A stretch of DNA of 55,515 bases from Bacillota bacterium (GCA_009773495.1 WSXW01000012.1:1-55515), one strand, 5' to 3'; shown: positions 27,081-36,228, counted from the stretch's first letter. Made by a program: numbers and translations. Notes: generated by a model not told the origin, from the letters alone.

Positions 27081-28046
27081 TTAGCGCTTACGTGTTATGG
27101 CTACTTCAACACAGGCACTGAGCGCATCCCTACTCTCGCCTGGCGGTAAGCAACATAGTGCGGCTAAGGCTAAATCCGCATAGTGCTGCATTATCTGCAA
27201 TAGCTCGTCCTCGGCTCCTGAGTCAGACACCCACTTGCGTATGGCTGGTAAGTCAGAGGCGGAAAACTCCCCATTCGTGACGCGCCCCCTAAGCGTTTGG
27301 TCGGGCTGACGTCTATGTGCCAACATGAGGGGCAAGGTGATGTTCCCTTGAACCAAATCGTTGGCGACAGGCTTTCCAAGAGACTGGCTAGTACCGAAAA
27401 TGTCGAGGTAGTCATCACGCATCTGAAAGACTATACCTAGATAGTGACCAAACTGGCCAGCCAGAGCACGGATGGTATGTGGCGCCCCCGCCGCAACTGC
27501 TGCCAGCCGCATGCTCAGGCTAAATATTGCGCCCGTTTTCCCTGCCACCCGCTCTACATATTCTTCGAGAGTCATGTCGAAATTGTGGGTGGACGTAGCC
27601 TGCATCAACTCGCCTTCAATGACTTTAACTACCGCCTCCCCGAGTTCCAGGACTGCGCAGCTACCGAGTTTAGCAGCACAGCGAAGCGAGTTAGCTAAAC
27701 AAAAATCTCCCCCAAGGACTGCGAACTTATTGCCCATAGTTTCCTTGAGGGTTGGCTTGCCGCGGCGGACTGAGGCATTATCAACGACATCATCATGGAT
27801 TAAGGTGGCTATATGCAGTAGTTCAACAGTTGCCGCGGCGTAAACCAGGGTATTAATTGATGCTCCTAGCGCACGTCCGCAATGCAGCACGATAGCAGGG
27901 CGCAATAATTTGCCATCGTCAAAGGCATACGCCTTTGACTGTAGCAGTACAGCGTGAGTACCCCGTTGCTGTAGAACCTTTGACATGGTCTCTCGTACTC
28001 GATGCAGGTCCGTTTCGATTGGTTGCATGATACCTGCTATGGTCAT
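27081..28046 (-). CDS. hepT: Polyprenyl (heptaprenyl-type) diphosphate synthase
   Basis: About 321 residues from the ATG at 28046 (the frame continues to 28163 but that would run through a terminator). The two Asp-rich motifs are present: LIHDDVVDNASVRRG and FQMRDDYLD. Lys/Arg substrate residues occur in DDGKLLRP and GKPTLKE. It makes the isoprenoid tail for menaquinone and is paired with the MenA-like gene. Chain length cannot be fixed by eye. Confidence 0.9.
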   Translation of the reverse strand: MTIAGIMQPIETDLHRVRETMSKVLQQRGTHAVLLQSKAYAFDDGKLLRPAIVLHCGRALGASINTLVYAAATVELLHIATLIHDDVVDNASVRRGKPTLKETMGNKFAVLGGDFCLANSLRCAAKLGSCAVLELGEAVVKVIEGELMQATSTHNFDMTLEEYVERVAGKTGAIFSLSMRLAAVAAGAPHTIRALAGQFGHYLGIVFQMRDDYLDIFGTSQSLGKPVANDLVQGNITLPLMLAHRRQPDQTLRGRVTNGEFSASDLPAIRKWVSDSGAEDELLQIMQHYADLALAALCCLPPGESRDALSACVEVAITRKR

Positions 28047-28117
28047 CTCGCCACATCCTCGGAATAATTTTTTGTTAGTTTTTTCCCAAATGCTACGAAA
28101 GTATACTTTGACCAAAA

Positions 28118-28147
28118 AACATCCCCCCAAGGCCTGGCGGGGATGTT
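28118..28147 (-). terminator. Rho-independent terminator after fixX
   Basis: On the minus strand AACATCCCC, an 11-to-12-nt loop, GGGGATGTT, then six T residues (28114-28119). It lies 6 bp past the fixX stop and separates fixCX from the prenyl synthase transcription unit. Confidence 0.9.
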
Positions 28148-28152
28148 TTAAC

Positions 28153-28425
28153 CTATAGTTCATGGGCTATACCGAATCCAGCGCGGGGATAGTCCCAGTG
28201 TATATTAGCATGCGGACAACCCCTAAGACATGCTCCACACTCTACACAACGTTGATATTGAATATTGAGGCCTTTCTCTCCCCACTCAAAAACTTGCGAA
28301 GGGCAAAACAGTTCACAGGGGTGTGTCTGGCACTTAGTACACCGATCACGGTCTATCTGGTGTATGTGGGGTCGGTCGTCGATGCGTATCTTAATGTATT
28401 GGAGAGGATCTTGATGTTGTACCAT
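28153..28425 (-). CDS. fixX: FixX-type ferredoxin
   Basis: 90 residues from the ATG at 28425, which overlaps the fixC stop (TAATG). Two cysteine groups are visible: CTKCQTHPCELFC and CVECGACLRGC, followed by HANIHWDYPRAGFG, the conserved FixX ending. It passes electrons between an electron-transfer flavoprotein and the FixC quinone oxidoreductase. The fixA/fixB flavoprotein genes are not adjacent in this window. Confidence 0.93.
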   Translation of the reverse strand: MVQHQDPLQYIKIRIDDRPHIHQIDRDRCTKCQTHPCELFCPSQVFEWGEKGLNIQYQRCVECGACLRGCPHANIHWDYPRAGFGIAHEL

Positions 28426-29735
28426 TAAAGCGGCCCCCAAAACCTAATTGCTTGATAGATGTCCGACAGAGACTTTATAGCATGCTGCTGATGTGTAACG
28501 ACCTGTTTCAGTTTTGTCATCTTCTCTAGACCGGTCGCCATATCTTCGCTGAAGAACTCGTAGGCAACCTTATTTGCGGTAGAGGCAATGAGGAAGTCAG
28601 AGTCTCGATAGTTTTTAAAGTAGCGCAGACTGTTTTGACGGGTCTGGATGTCCTTCATAAAGAAGGTATCGTCGAGCTTGTGTTTATAATTCGATAACAT
28701 AGCTTCCCTGAAGTCGCCCTTGGCTTTAGCATGAATTACGGTCTCCGCTGCCAATTTACCCGAAATCATTGCTAGATCTGTGCCGCGACGTCCACTCACC
28801 ATTACTGCAGCGTCGCCAGCTACCAAAACACCATCTCCAAACATCTTTGGTTGGTAATTGTAGCCGCCTTTAGGGATCAAGTGAGCCATATACTCCTCCA
28901 CTTTGGCCCCCTGTATCAATCGCTTTACCATGGGGTGTTCTTTTAATCGTTGCAGCAGGTGGTAAGGGCTAAGCCGAGATTCTACTATTTGGTTTAAGTA
29001 ACCACCCACAATGATCGACAGGCTATCCTTATTAGTCCAAACCCCGGCCTTGCCTACGATACCAGCTGTGGACCATCCCAACATACCCACTATGGCCCCA
29101 TGGCCGGGCTGTAGCGAAAACCGTTCTTCGATTTTGTGCTCCGGTAAATTCAGGACTTCCTTAACGTAGAGAGTCAGAGCGTGAGCGGGGATGACCCCCC
29201 GTAACCCAGCTTGCTTGGTGAGGAATGCATTTACTCCCTCTGCTAAAATGACGCAACTACTCCTAATCTCCTCCCCGCCATCTAGTTGCACCCCTGTGAC
29301 AGGGCCCCGCCGTCCGAGGGGGCGTTTTTCATAGAGGAGCTTACGAACTAGGGCGTTGTTTCTTAGTTTGGCCCCCCGCTCTACTGCACAATCAGCAAAC
29401 CATTTATCAAAGCGCGGTCTCAGCACCGAGAACTTATTGTAGGGTGGTTCAGCAAATCTAAGCCCTGTAAAGCCAACCTTAACAGCAGAATCTGTCTCCA
29501 TCATCCACAGTTCGTCTGACACGATATTTCTCTCCACTGGTGCGGTTTCGACAAAATTTGGGATGATGATTTGGGTAGGTTCGCGGTAGATTGCCCCACC
29601 AAACATGTTCTTGGCGCCAGGAAACTCACCACGTTCTAACAAAAGCGTGGACACACCTGACCCACCTAAAGTGTGAGCGGCAGCCGCCCCTGCAGGACCA
29701 GCCCCGACTACGATACAATCGTAAATTTGTGTCAT
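28425..29735 (-). CDS. fixC: FixC electron-transfer flavoprotein:quinone oxidoreductase
   Basis: 436 residues. The N-terminal FAD site VVGAGPAGAAAAHTL, the second FAD motif VLVAGDAAVMVSGRRGTD and GGAIYREPTQ are characteristic. FixC with FixX forms a membrane-associated module that exchanges electrons between FixAB-type flavoproteins and the quinone pool. It begins after GGGAGGGAGACC. The neighbouring prenyl-quinone enzymes fit a quinone-linked role, though a terminator lies between. Confidence 0.93.
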   Translation of the reverse strand: MTQIYDCIVVGAGPAGAAAAHTLGGSGVSTLLLERGEFPGAKNMFGGAIYREPTQIIIPNFVETAPVERNIVSDELWMMETDSAVKVGFTGLRFAEPPYNKFSVLRPRFDKWFADCAVERGAKLRNNALVRKLLYEKRPLGRRGPVTGVQLDGGEEIRSSCVILAEGVNAFLTKQAGLRGVIPAHALTLYVKEVLNLPEHKIEERFSLQPGHGAIVGMLGWSTAGIVGKAGVWTNKDSLSIIVGGYLNQIVESRLSPYHLLQRLKEHPMVKRLIQGAKVEEYMAHLIPKGGYNYQPKMFGDGVLVAGDAAVMVSGRRGTDLAMISGKLAAETVIHAKAKGDFREAMLSNYKHKLDDTFFMKDIQTRQNSLRYFKNYRDSDFLIASTANKVAYEFFSEDMATGLEKMTKLKQVVTHQQHAIKSLSDIYQAIRFWGPL

Positions 29736-29867
29736 ATGGTCTCCCTCCCAGAGCTTATGACACTAGCATGTGCAATTATCTCTGCTCTAGCCAAGTGCGC
29801 AATTGCGCTATTTCAGCGGCGTACCCTTGTATTCCTCAACTGGAGTCTCTAGCTGAAAAACGTGCCC

Positions 29868-30671
29868 TTATAGCGCAACCATCTTGATCTGCCTGTTTGT
29901 AAACGTAGCTAGCTGCCTGAGACCTAAATCTCGTAAAAGTGACGCTGCTCTGTCGAATGCAAACCCTACGTGTTCCGGTTCATGTGCATCCGAGGCTAGG
30001 GTAATATTAACGCCACGTTCTAGGCATGTCTTCAGCAAATCCAGGTGAGGGTAGAGTTCATTCACTGGTTTGCGCCATCCAGCGGTGCTAACCTCAAGAC
30101 ACACACAATTGTCTGCTAGGGTATCTGCTACCTGCCTATACTCCTCTTGCAAAGAGAAGCTAGGCCTATACCCAAATATCTTAATAACATCTGGGTGGGC
30201 AATTGCATCAAACATCTTACTCTGGACCGCCTCGCGCAGTAAGGTAAAATAGCGGCGATAAAGCTCGTCCACAGAGCGAGTATCCCACTCGGCCAGCCAA
30301 TCGGGATTGTCAAAGCCGAACTCGTCAATCCAATGCACTGAACCGAGTACAAAATCAAACGGCTGGGTAGATAAAAATTGCCCTATCTTGACCTTGGTCT
30401 CGGGAATATAGTCCATCTCTAGACCCAGCTTAATTGGTAAATCCATGCCCTTAGCCTGCTCAACCAGGTTAGTATAGTCTGCTAGATGACGACGTGGAAT
30501 GCTTAACGGCCAATCGTTATTAAGAAGCGCCCACGACTCGTGAAAAAAGTGCCCATGCTCAGTAAAACAGATTTCGGATACGCCACGTTCACGGCCCTTA
30601 TCCACAAACGTCCTTAAATACTCTAAGGTGTAGGGACCCCTTTCAAGATGCGTATGGTAGTCAATCAACAC
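29868..30671 (-). CDS. PHP-family phosphatase, histidinol-phosphatase-like
   Basis: 267 residues starting at GTG 30671. PHP metal-site motifs: DYHTHLERG, TEHGHFF, GLEMDYIP, FDFVLGSVHWID, AHPDVIKIFG and ASDAHEPEHVG. The best-known relative is the HisJ/HisK histidinol phosphatase, but there are no other his genes here, so the substrate is uncertain. It starts 14 bp after the nrdG stop and is probably cotranscribed with nrdDG. Confidence 0.85.
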   Translation of the reverse strand: MLIDYHTHLERGPYTLEYLRTFVDKGRERGVSEICFTEHGHFFHESWALLNNDWPLSIPRRHLADYTNLVEQAKGMDLPIKLGLEMDYIPETKVKIGQFLSTQPFDFVLGSVHWIDEFGFDNPDWLAEWDTRSVDELYRRYFTLLREAVQSKMFDAIAHPDVIKIFGYRPSFSLQEEYRQVADTLADNCVCLEVSTAGWRKPVNELYPHLDLLKTCLERGVNITLASDAHEPEHVGFAFDRAASLLRDLGLRQLATFTNRQIKMVAL

Positions 30672-30685
30672 AATGCATCACCATC

Positions 30686-31393
30686 CTATATGCCGTGTAA
30701 CACTACTTCGTCATAATGACCTTCGAGCGAGTACGCCCATAGTTCCAAGATATCTGGAGTAGGCGGAATGAAACGTTTGCCACTAAGTGTAGGCAAATTT
30801 TGTCGCACTGGCTGGAGAGCATAGCGCTTACCATTGCCAAAATAACTGACAATGTCCGTAAAAGAATCCTCATCAAAGAGCTCCATCGATACTGTTGTGC
30901 GAAACTCGTAATCAAGACCAGAGTCCCTGATAATATCTGCGGAAGCTTTGACACTGCCAATGTCGATAAGGCCCATGCCACAGGTTTCAGCGTATTTAGC
31001 CGGGGTATTCTTAATATCCATAGCCACAAAGTCGAGCAATTTTTGCTCGACTAACTGCTTTAGAGCCTCTGGATGGTAGCCGTTTGTATCGAGCTTAACC
31101 TTATACCCTTGATCTTTGACCCTGCGTAAAAAGTCTGGCAGGAAAGGGGCTAGCATTGGTTCGCCTCCACTGATACAGACTCCTTCTAGCAAGCCCTTGC
31201 GCCGTTCTAATAAAGACCAAACCGAATCCCAGGCTAGCTCGGGTTCACTTTTATTCACTAAGGAGCAATTGTAGCAATATACGCAACGAAAACTACACCC
31301 TCCTGTGAAGAACACACATGCTAGGTGGCCTGGGTAATCAAGTAAGGTCGTTTTTTGAAGGCCGCGAAAGCATGTTTCTGCTGTTTTAGTCAT
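30686..31393 (-). CDS. nrdG: Anaerobic ribonucleotide reductase activating protein NrdG
   Basis: Radical SAM enzyme that makes the glycyl radical on NrdD. CSFRCVYC provides the Cys-x3-Cys-x2-Cys cluster; SGGEPMLAPF is the SAM-binding GGE motif. About 235 residues from the ATG at 31393, which overlaps the nrdD stop; another ATG at 31402 is too close to its ribosome site. The C-terminus (DYEFRTTVSMELFDEDSF) resembles the larger bacterial/archaeal NrdG form. Confidence 0.93.
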   Translation of the reverse strand: MTKTAETCFRGLQKTTLLDYPGHLACVFFTGGCSFRCVYCYNCSLVNKSEPELAWDSVWSLLERRKGLLEGVCISGGEPMLAPFLPDFLRRVKDQGYKVKLDTNGYHPEALKQLVEQKLLDFVAMDIKNTPAKYAETCGMGLIDIGSVKASADIIRDSGLDYEFRTTVSMELFDEDSFTDIVSYFGNGKRYALQPVRQNLPTLSGKRFIPPTPDILELWAYSLEGHYDEVVLHGI

Positions 31394-33506
31394 TAGCTGC
31401 ATTGCCCCTTAATGCGTATTCTAGTCTGTCCTTAAATTCCTCTTTTTTACCTGGATTCCAATTTTGTACAGGACGATGAAAGCCCACCACCCTGGTCCAA
31501 ATTTCGGCTGTAGTTTTACATGTGGGGCAGGTACTGTGTTCGCCTTTAATGTAGCCATGATGCTGGCACACGGAGAATGTGGGTGATACTGTGAAATAAG
31601 GTATACGATATTTTTCCATTACCTTGCGCACCAGCTGCTTGCAAGTACGAATATCATCTATGGATTCCCCCAGAAAACCATGGAAAACAGTTCCGCCGGT
31701 ATAGCGTGTTTGCAATTCATCCTGAAGATCTAAGGCATCAAAAAGATCATCCGTGAGGTTGACAGGTAGCTGCGTGGAGTTGGTATAGTAAGGTTCTGTT
31801 TTTCCTTGAGCAAACATCGCAGGATAATTCTCGCGGTCAATCTTAGCAAGCCTGTACCCTGTGCCCTCGGCCGGAGTGGCTTCGAGGTTAAACATATCTC
31901 CCGTCTCTTCTTGGTATTGGACCATGGTGTCCCGCATGTATTCTAGAACCCGTAGAGAGAAAGCCTGCCCGCGTGAGGTAGCGATACTCTCATTGGTGCC
32001 GAATAAATTGACGATGGCTTCATTCATCCCGTTTAACCCGATGGTGCTAAAATGATTCTTCCAATAGAAGCCAAATCTCTCTTTGACAGCCTTCAAATAG
32101 AAGCGACTGTAGGGATACAACCCTATCTCTGTGTTTTGTTCAAGCACTTTGCGCTTAGTATCTAGAGATGATTTAGCTAAGTCCATCAAACGGTGCAGGC
32201 GAGTAAAGAATTCTTCTTCAGTATTTGATAAATAACCAATACGAGCCATGTTTATAGTCACTACGCCAATTGAACCTGTGAGGGGGTTGGCGCCAAACAG
32301 GCCACCCCCGCGCTTGCGGAGCTCTCGGTTATCGAGCCGGAGTCTGCAGCACATGCTGCGGGCGTCCTCGGGTGACATATCGCTGTTAACAAAGTTCGCA
32401 AAGTACGGTATGCCATAGCGCGCAGTCATTTCCATAACTGAGTCGACAACAGGGTTATCCCAATCGAACTCTTTGGTAATGTTGTAGGTGGGTATAGGAA
32501 AGGTAAAGATACGACCCCTAGCGTCACCCTTCATCATGACATCACAAAAGGCTAGATTAATCATATTCATTTCTTCTTGGAACTCACGATAAGTAGCTAC
32601 TTGCGGCTCACCACCAATGATAACCGCTTGGTCTGCCAGTGTGCTAGGGCAGCTTAGGTCCATGGTCAAGTTAACAAAAGGAGTCTGGAAACCTACGCGT
32701 GTCGGCACATTGAGGTTGTAGACAAACTCTTGCATAGCTTGGCGGACTTCTTTGTAAGACAATTTATCATGACGAATAAAGGGAGCAAGATAAGTATCAA
32801 ATGAACTTACCGCTTGAGCCCCGGCCGCCTCACCTTGTAACGTATAGAAGAAATTAACTAATTGGCCTAGGGCTGTACGAAAATGTCTAGGGGGAGCACT
32901 TTCGACTTTGCCCGGTACGCCCCTAAAACCGAGGAGCAATAAGTCTTCTAGACTCCAGCCACAACAATAAGGGGCCAGAAGACCTAAATCATGTAAATGA
33001 AAATCCCCACTAGTGTGAGCTTCGCGAACCTCTGGTGGATACAGTTGGTTAAGCCAAAAGCCTTTTGTCACTTCAGCAATGACGTGGTTGTTAAGCCCTT
33101 GCAAGCTAAAGTCCATATTGGAGTTCTCGTTAACATGCCAGTCCTCGCGGGTGACATACTCCATCACGATTCGCTGTGCATCTACGAAGGACTTTTTGTT
33201 TTGACGAATATCCTCGTGTTGCAAGCGATAGCGAATATAGCGACGGGCTGTTTGCCTTTCGCCAACTTCCATTAAAACTTCTTCGACTGTATCTTGAACC
33301 TCTTCTACAGTGGGGTAGCCGTTAGCTAAAGCCCGCTTACCTAAATAGTAAATAACCCGGTCTGATATAACTTCTGCCAGCTTACGCAGTCCAGGTCTTG
33401 TTCTATCTGGATATGTAGCGACAAGCCCCTTTAGTATAGCTAGAGTAATTTTGTCCTGCTTAAATTCTACTAGTGACCCATCTCTCTTTCTAACTTGTTC
33501 AAACAT
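31386..33506 (-). CDS. nrdD: Class III anaerobic ribonucleoside-triphosphate reductase NrdD
   Basis: 706 residues. An N-terminal ATP cone (VRKRDGSLVEFKQDKITLAIL) gives allosteric control. The Zn site is in SVCQHHGY and CPTCK, and the glycyl-radical site is Gly675 in TRVVGFHRPVQNW. It reduces ribonucleotides without oxygen. GGAGGCGCTTCG precedes the ATG. NrdR-like boxes lie about 70-110 bp upstream, and nrdG follows with overlap. Confidence 0.97.
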   Translation of the reverse strand: MFEQVRKRDGSLVEFKQDKITLAILKGLVATYPDRTRPGLRKLAEVISDRVIYYLGKRALANGYPTVEEVQDTVEEVLMEVGERQTARRYIRYRLQHEDIRQNKKSFVDAQRIVMEYVTREDWHVNENSNMDFSLQGLNNHVIAEVTKGFWLNQLYPPEVREAHTSGDFHLHDLGLLAPYCCGWSLEDLLLLGFRGVPGKVESAPPRHFRTALGQLVNFFYTLQGEAAGAQAVSSFDTYLAPFIRHDKLSYKEVRQAMQEFVYNLNVPTRVGFQTPFVNLTMDLSCPSTLADQAVIIGGEPQVATYREFQEEMNMINLAFCDVMMKGDARGRIFTFPIPTYNITKEFDWDNPVVDSVMEMTARYGIPYFANFVNSDMSPEDARSMCCRLRLDNRELRKRGGGLFGANPLTGSIGVVTINMARIGYLSNTEEEFFTRLHRLMDLAKSSLDTKRKVLEQNTEIGLYPYSRFYLKAVKERFGFYWKNHFSTIGLNGMNEAIVNLFGTNESIATSRGQAFSLRVLEYMRDTMVQYQEETGDMFNLEATPAEGTGYRLAKIDRENYPAMFAQGKTEPYYTNSTQLPVNLTDDLFDALDLQDELQTRYTGGTVFHGFLGESIDDIRTCKQLVRKVMEKYRIPYFTVSPTFSVCQHHGYIKGEHSTCPTCKTTAEIWTRVVGFHRPVQNWNPGKKEEFKDRLEYALRGNAAND

Positions 33507-33573
33507 CGAAGCGCCTCCTCAGATATATCTTGGCAAACTTTCCACTAGACCTTGGGCCAAGACATTATGTAAC

Positions 33574-33619
33574 ATACTATATATAGTAGTCTTTAAGATT
33601 TCTACACTATAACACAATC
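33574..33619. promoter_or_regulatory. Tandem NrdR-like boxes upstream of nrdD
   Basis: A perfect palindrome ACTATATATAGT (33576-33587) sits inside a match to the NrdR box. A second element starting ACACTATA (33604) has one good half-site. Their centres are about 30 bp apart, three helical turns, as in known NrdR-controlled promoters. NrdR itself is not in the window. Confidence 0.7.
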
Positions 33620-33639
33620 TCCTTCTACTTAGCCAAAAA

Positions 33640-33662
33640 AATGCCCCCTTATTGGGGACATT
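33640..33662 (-). terminator. Rho-independent terminator after comA
   Basis: Minus strand AATGTCCCC, 5-nt loop, GGGGGCATT (one G:T pair), then a run of seven or so T. It ends the comA transcript before the nrdD control region. Flanking sequence contains repeated GGGACATTC copies at 33655 and 33721. Confidence 0.85.
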
Positions 33663-33741
33663 CCTCTGACTACCCAAGTTACATACCTGTGAAGAAGCGG
33701 TGTGTCCCCATACCTCTAACGGGACATTCTTCTATCGAACC

Positions 33742-34575
33742 TTACTCTCTTAGCACTGGTCTGAATAAGCCACGAATACAGGCCTTGAGGGTGTCACCCC
33801 GCAGTCCTACCCGCAGCGCCTCTAATGCTAACACCTCTGCAGGGTGTATATTGCCGAGACTGACATTAGGCCCAAAGCGCATAATAAGCTCTTCTTGTTG
33901 ATTCTTCAGGGGAGCTTCCCAAATCAGAGACTCAGGGTTAGGGACTCCCTTCACAAGAGACTCCAGCTCATCAGCGCGAATCTTACCCTCGGCGTCATAA
34001 ATTACTACACCTTTGCCAGATTCTCTACCTTCTACAATTACCTTGTACGCCCCGTGCTCTAAATCAGCCGCTATTTGTTCCTGCATTCTCTTATGAGGCA
34101 TGTTTTCACGGGGGTCTTTTTTACCAACTTCACAGATTACCTTTAAGTCAGCCCTCAAAGCTGCTCGAATAGCGTTACGCCTTATCTCGGGACTCATCTC
34201 GATAGTTCCATCCGAAATCTCGATATACGTAAATCCTAGTTCGCGGGCTCTCTCCATATAGCCTTCCATTCTATTTTGAAGCACAGCTATCTCTAAGAAG
34301 GTGCCCCCCGGAAAAATATCAACCCCATAGGAGCGCACTAATGTAATTTTTTGCTGCAACAGCCGAGTTGAATAGAAGGCAGAAGTGCCAAAAGTCAGCT
34401 TGATGTAATCTACATAATCAGAGGCAAGATCAAGCAGGTCATCCGTCTCTGTCAGTCCCAAACCCTTATCTATAACCATCGTCAGGCCCTTTGTACGCGG
34501 CTTCTCTGCCCTACCAGGTACCGGAAAATCAAAGGCCTCTCGCCATGCCTTATGTTCCCTGTTTTCACTACTCAC
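33742..34575 (-). CDS. comA: Phosphosulfolactate synthase ComA
   Basis: 277 residues starting at GTG 34575 behind GTGGGGGGGT. It resembles the ComA/PSL synthase family, which adds sulfite to phosphoenolpyruvate: KPRTKGLTMVIDKGLG, DYIKLTFGTSAFYS, GGTFLEIA, EISDGTIEMS, and GPNVSLGNIHPAEVLALEALR. In bacilli the homolog contributes to spore sulfolactate; in archaea it starts coenzyme M synthesis. No other pathway gene is adjacent, so the end product here is open. Confidence 0.9.
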   Translation of the reverse strand: MSSENREHKAWREAFDFPVPGRAEKPRTKGLTMVIDKGLGLTETDDLLDLASDYVDYIKLTFGTSAFYSTRLLQQKITLVRSYGVDIFPGGTFLEIAVLQNRMEGYMERARELGFTYIEISDGTIEMSPEIRRNAIRAALRADLKVICEVGKKDPRENMPHKRMQEQIAADLEHGAYKVIVEGRESGKGVVIYDAEGKIRADELESLVKGVPNPESLIWEAPLKNQQEELIMRFGPNVSLGNIHPAEVLALEALRVGLRGDTLKACIRGLFRPVLRE

Positions 34576-34765
34576 TTATGTACCCCCCCACTTAATATTG
34601 CTTTTCCATTGTATGCGATGGAGGGGGGAAGGGTGAAAGGGGTAACGGCACAGAGCGAATAGCACATGGCCCATCGTAGAGTAGGAATCCCACGCGGCTA
34701 CAGCGAACAGGCGCCTAGTGATTAGTGTTTGTGATTAGTGATTACCCGTTTGATTTTTGTTTTTC

Positions 34766-35269
34766 TTAGAACCTCACCTTGCTCCAATCAATATAGCGCA
34801 CTAGAATAGCGACAAATTCTTCTAGGCCTGCTTTGTCTGCTGGCGAGAAGCGGTCTTTAACTGGGCTGTCGATATCTAGAACGCCGCAGAGCTTCCCATT
34901 TAACAAAACCGGCACTACAATCTCAGACTGTGAAGCCTCGTCGCAAGTGATGTGGCCTGGGAACTGGTGTACATCGGGCACAACAACAGTCTCTTTGGTC
35001 TGGGCAGACAAGCCGCATACTCCGTTACCTATTACAATCGCAGAACACGCCGGTTTCCCTTGAAATGGACCGAGTATAAGCAACTCTCCCTTTGTCAAGT
35101 AAAAGCCGGCCCAGTTAATGTGCTCAAGCTGATGGCCTAGTAAAGCTGCAGCATTAGTCAGGGCTGCTAACCACTCACCTTCATATTCAATTAATTGCAG
35201 TAGTTCATGATTAAGCTTTTTATAAAACTCACCGGGATTCTCGGATGAATACTTAGGTGCGCGATACAT
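34766..35269 (-). CDS. msrC: Free methionine-(R)-sulfoxide reductase (GAF domain)
   Basis: 167 residues, a single GAF domain. Cys75, Cys85 and Cys109 (GKPACSAIVI, GNGVCG, HITCDEASQSEIVVPV) keep the 10- and 24-residue spacing of the three catalytic cysteines known in E. coli and yeast fRMsr, so the enzyme is probably active. It repairs oxidised free methionine. A strong AAGGAGGTCATCT site precedes the ATG. Single-gene unit. Confidence 0.9.
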   Translation of the reverse strand: MYRAPKYSSENPGEFYKKLNHELLQLIEYEGEWLAALTNAAALLGHQLEHINWAGFYLTKGELLILGPFQGKPACSAIVIGNGVCGLSAQTKETVVVPDVHQFPGHITCDEASQSEIVVPVLLNGKLCGVLDIDSPVKDRFSPADKAGLEEFVAILVRYIDWSKVRF

Positions 35270-35651
35270 AGATGACCTCCTTTTAATAAATGGTTGATTT
35301 AAGCGCTTTCCGCTGGCCGCTTTCCGCTTTTTAGCTTAGAGAGCTGTGCGCTGTGAGCAATAGTATTCTAGCCTATTAATTGTAGCTGCGTAGCACCGAC
35401 ACGCAGGAGGAACCTCCACGAATCAGTGCGGCTCTGTGCATTTATAGCTAACAATCTTAATACTAAGTTAACATAATTTCTAAGAAAAAAGTATCTATCA
35501 ATTATCTTCCATGCTGTGTAATACCAAGGTTTTGGATACTATTGCATAAATATGGTTGTTTGCATAATTGCTGATTGAGTTTACAATCCTCTTATGCTCT
35601 AGTGTTAGTGTAGCGACACCTAAGAGCAAACTCGAGAGAGGAGAGGTAACG
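35270..35651. other. Divergent intergenic region with dispersed repeat
   Basis: About 380 bp. Next to the reductase gene is AAGCGCTTTCCGCT with GCCGCTTTCCGC (near 35299), a copy of the motif at 23878. The right half is AT-rich and presumably holds the promoter of the NlpC/P60 gene (TTGCATAAATATGG and a nearby TGCATAAT are possible elements), but I could not settle a promoter. Confidence 0.4.
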
Positions 35652-36122
35652 ATGAAGCTAAATCTAAAGCGCTTTCTTTCAACTGTTTTTATTGTAGCAG
35701 TAATCGCTGCTGTTCCCTTGCCCGCTTTTGCCGCCACTTCAAATGGCGTAAGAGGTGACCGCGTAGTACGAACTGCATTAAGCTATCTAGGTCGTCCATA
35801 TGTTTTTGGATCAAATGGTCCACGCACATTTGATTGCAGCAGCTTTACTCGCTACGTAATGTACAAAGCGACTGGTATTAGGTTGCCGCGTACTGCTGCA
35901 TCCCAATCAAGGGTTGGAAGGCAAATCAGCAGGACATCCGTACAGAAGGGTGATTTGGTCTTCTTTAAGAACACCTACAAGTATGGCGTTTCACACGTTG
36001 GAATTGCCATGGGCAATGGTCGTATGGTTCACGCTTGGCCTAAGGGCGGGGTGAAAATCGACAGCCTTAGCCAAAGGTATTTCATAGCTAAATATCACAG
36101 CAGCCGCACAGTGCTGCGCTAA
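35652..36122 (+). CDS. Secreted NlpC/P60 cell-wall endopeptidase
   Basis: 156 residues from the ATG at 35652 (GAGAGAGGAGAGGTAACG upstream). A signal peptide is clear: KLNLKRF, a hydrophobic core, and a likely cut after PLPAFA at residue 27. The NlpC/P60 domain fills the rest, with catalytic Cys62 in FDCSSFTRYV, His115 in VSHVGIAMG and a third His in VHAWPKGG. It would cleave D-Glu-mDAP type peptide bonds in peptidoglycan. No extra wall-binding domain is present. Confidence 0.92.
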   Translation: MKLNLKRFLSTVFIVAVIAAVPLPAFAATSNGVRGDRVVRTALSYLGRPYVFGSNGPRTFDCSSFTRYVMYKATGIRLPRTAASQSRVGRQISRTSVQKGDLVFFKNTYKYGVSHVGIAMGNGRMVHAWPKGGVKIDSLSQRYFIAKYHSSRTVLR

Positions 36123-36129
36123 GCATAAG

Positions 36130-36153
36130 GAGCTAACTCACATGGGTTAGCTC
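36130..36153 (+). terminator. Terminator after NlpC/P60 gene
   Basis: GAGCTAAC/GTTAGCTC stem with an 8-nt loop and TCTTTATC downstream, 7 bp past the stop. Confidence 0.8.
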
Positions 36154-36228
36154 TCTTTATCTAGGCCAAGTTACGAACCACAGTCGAAACTTTAGGTTTA
36201 AGGTGGTGAGGTATTAGATAGGCCTTCT

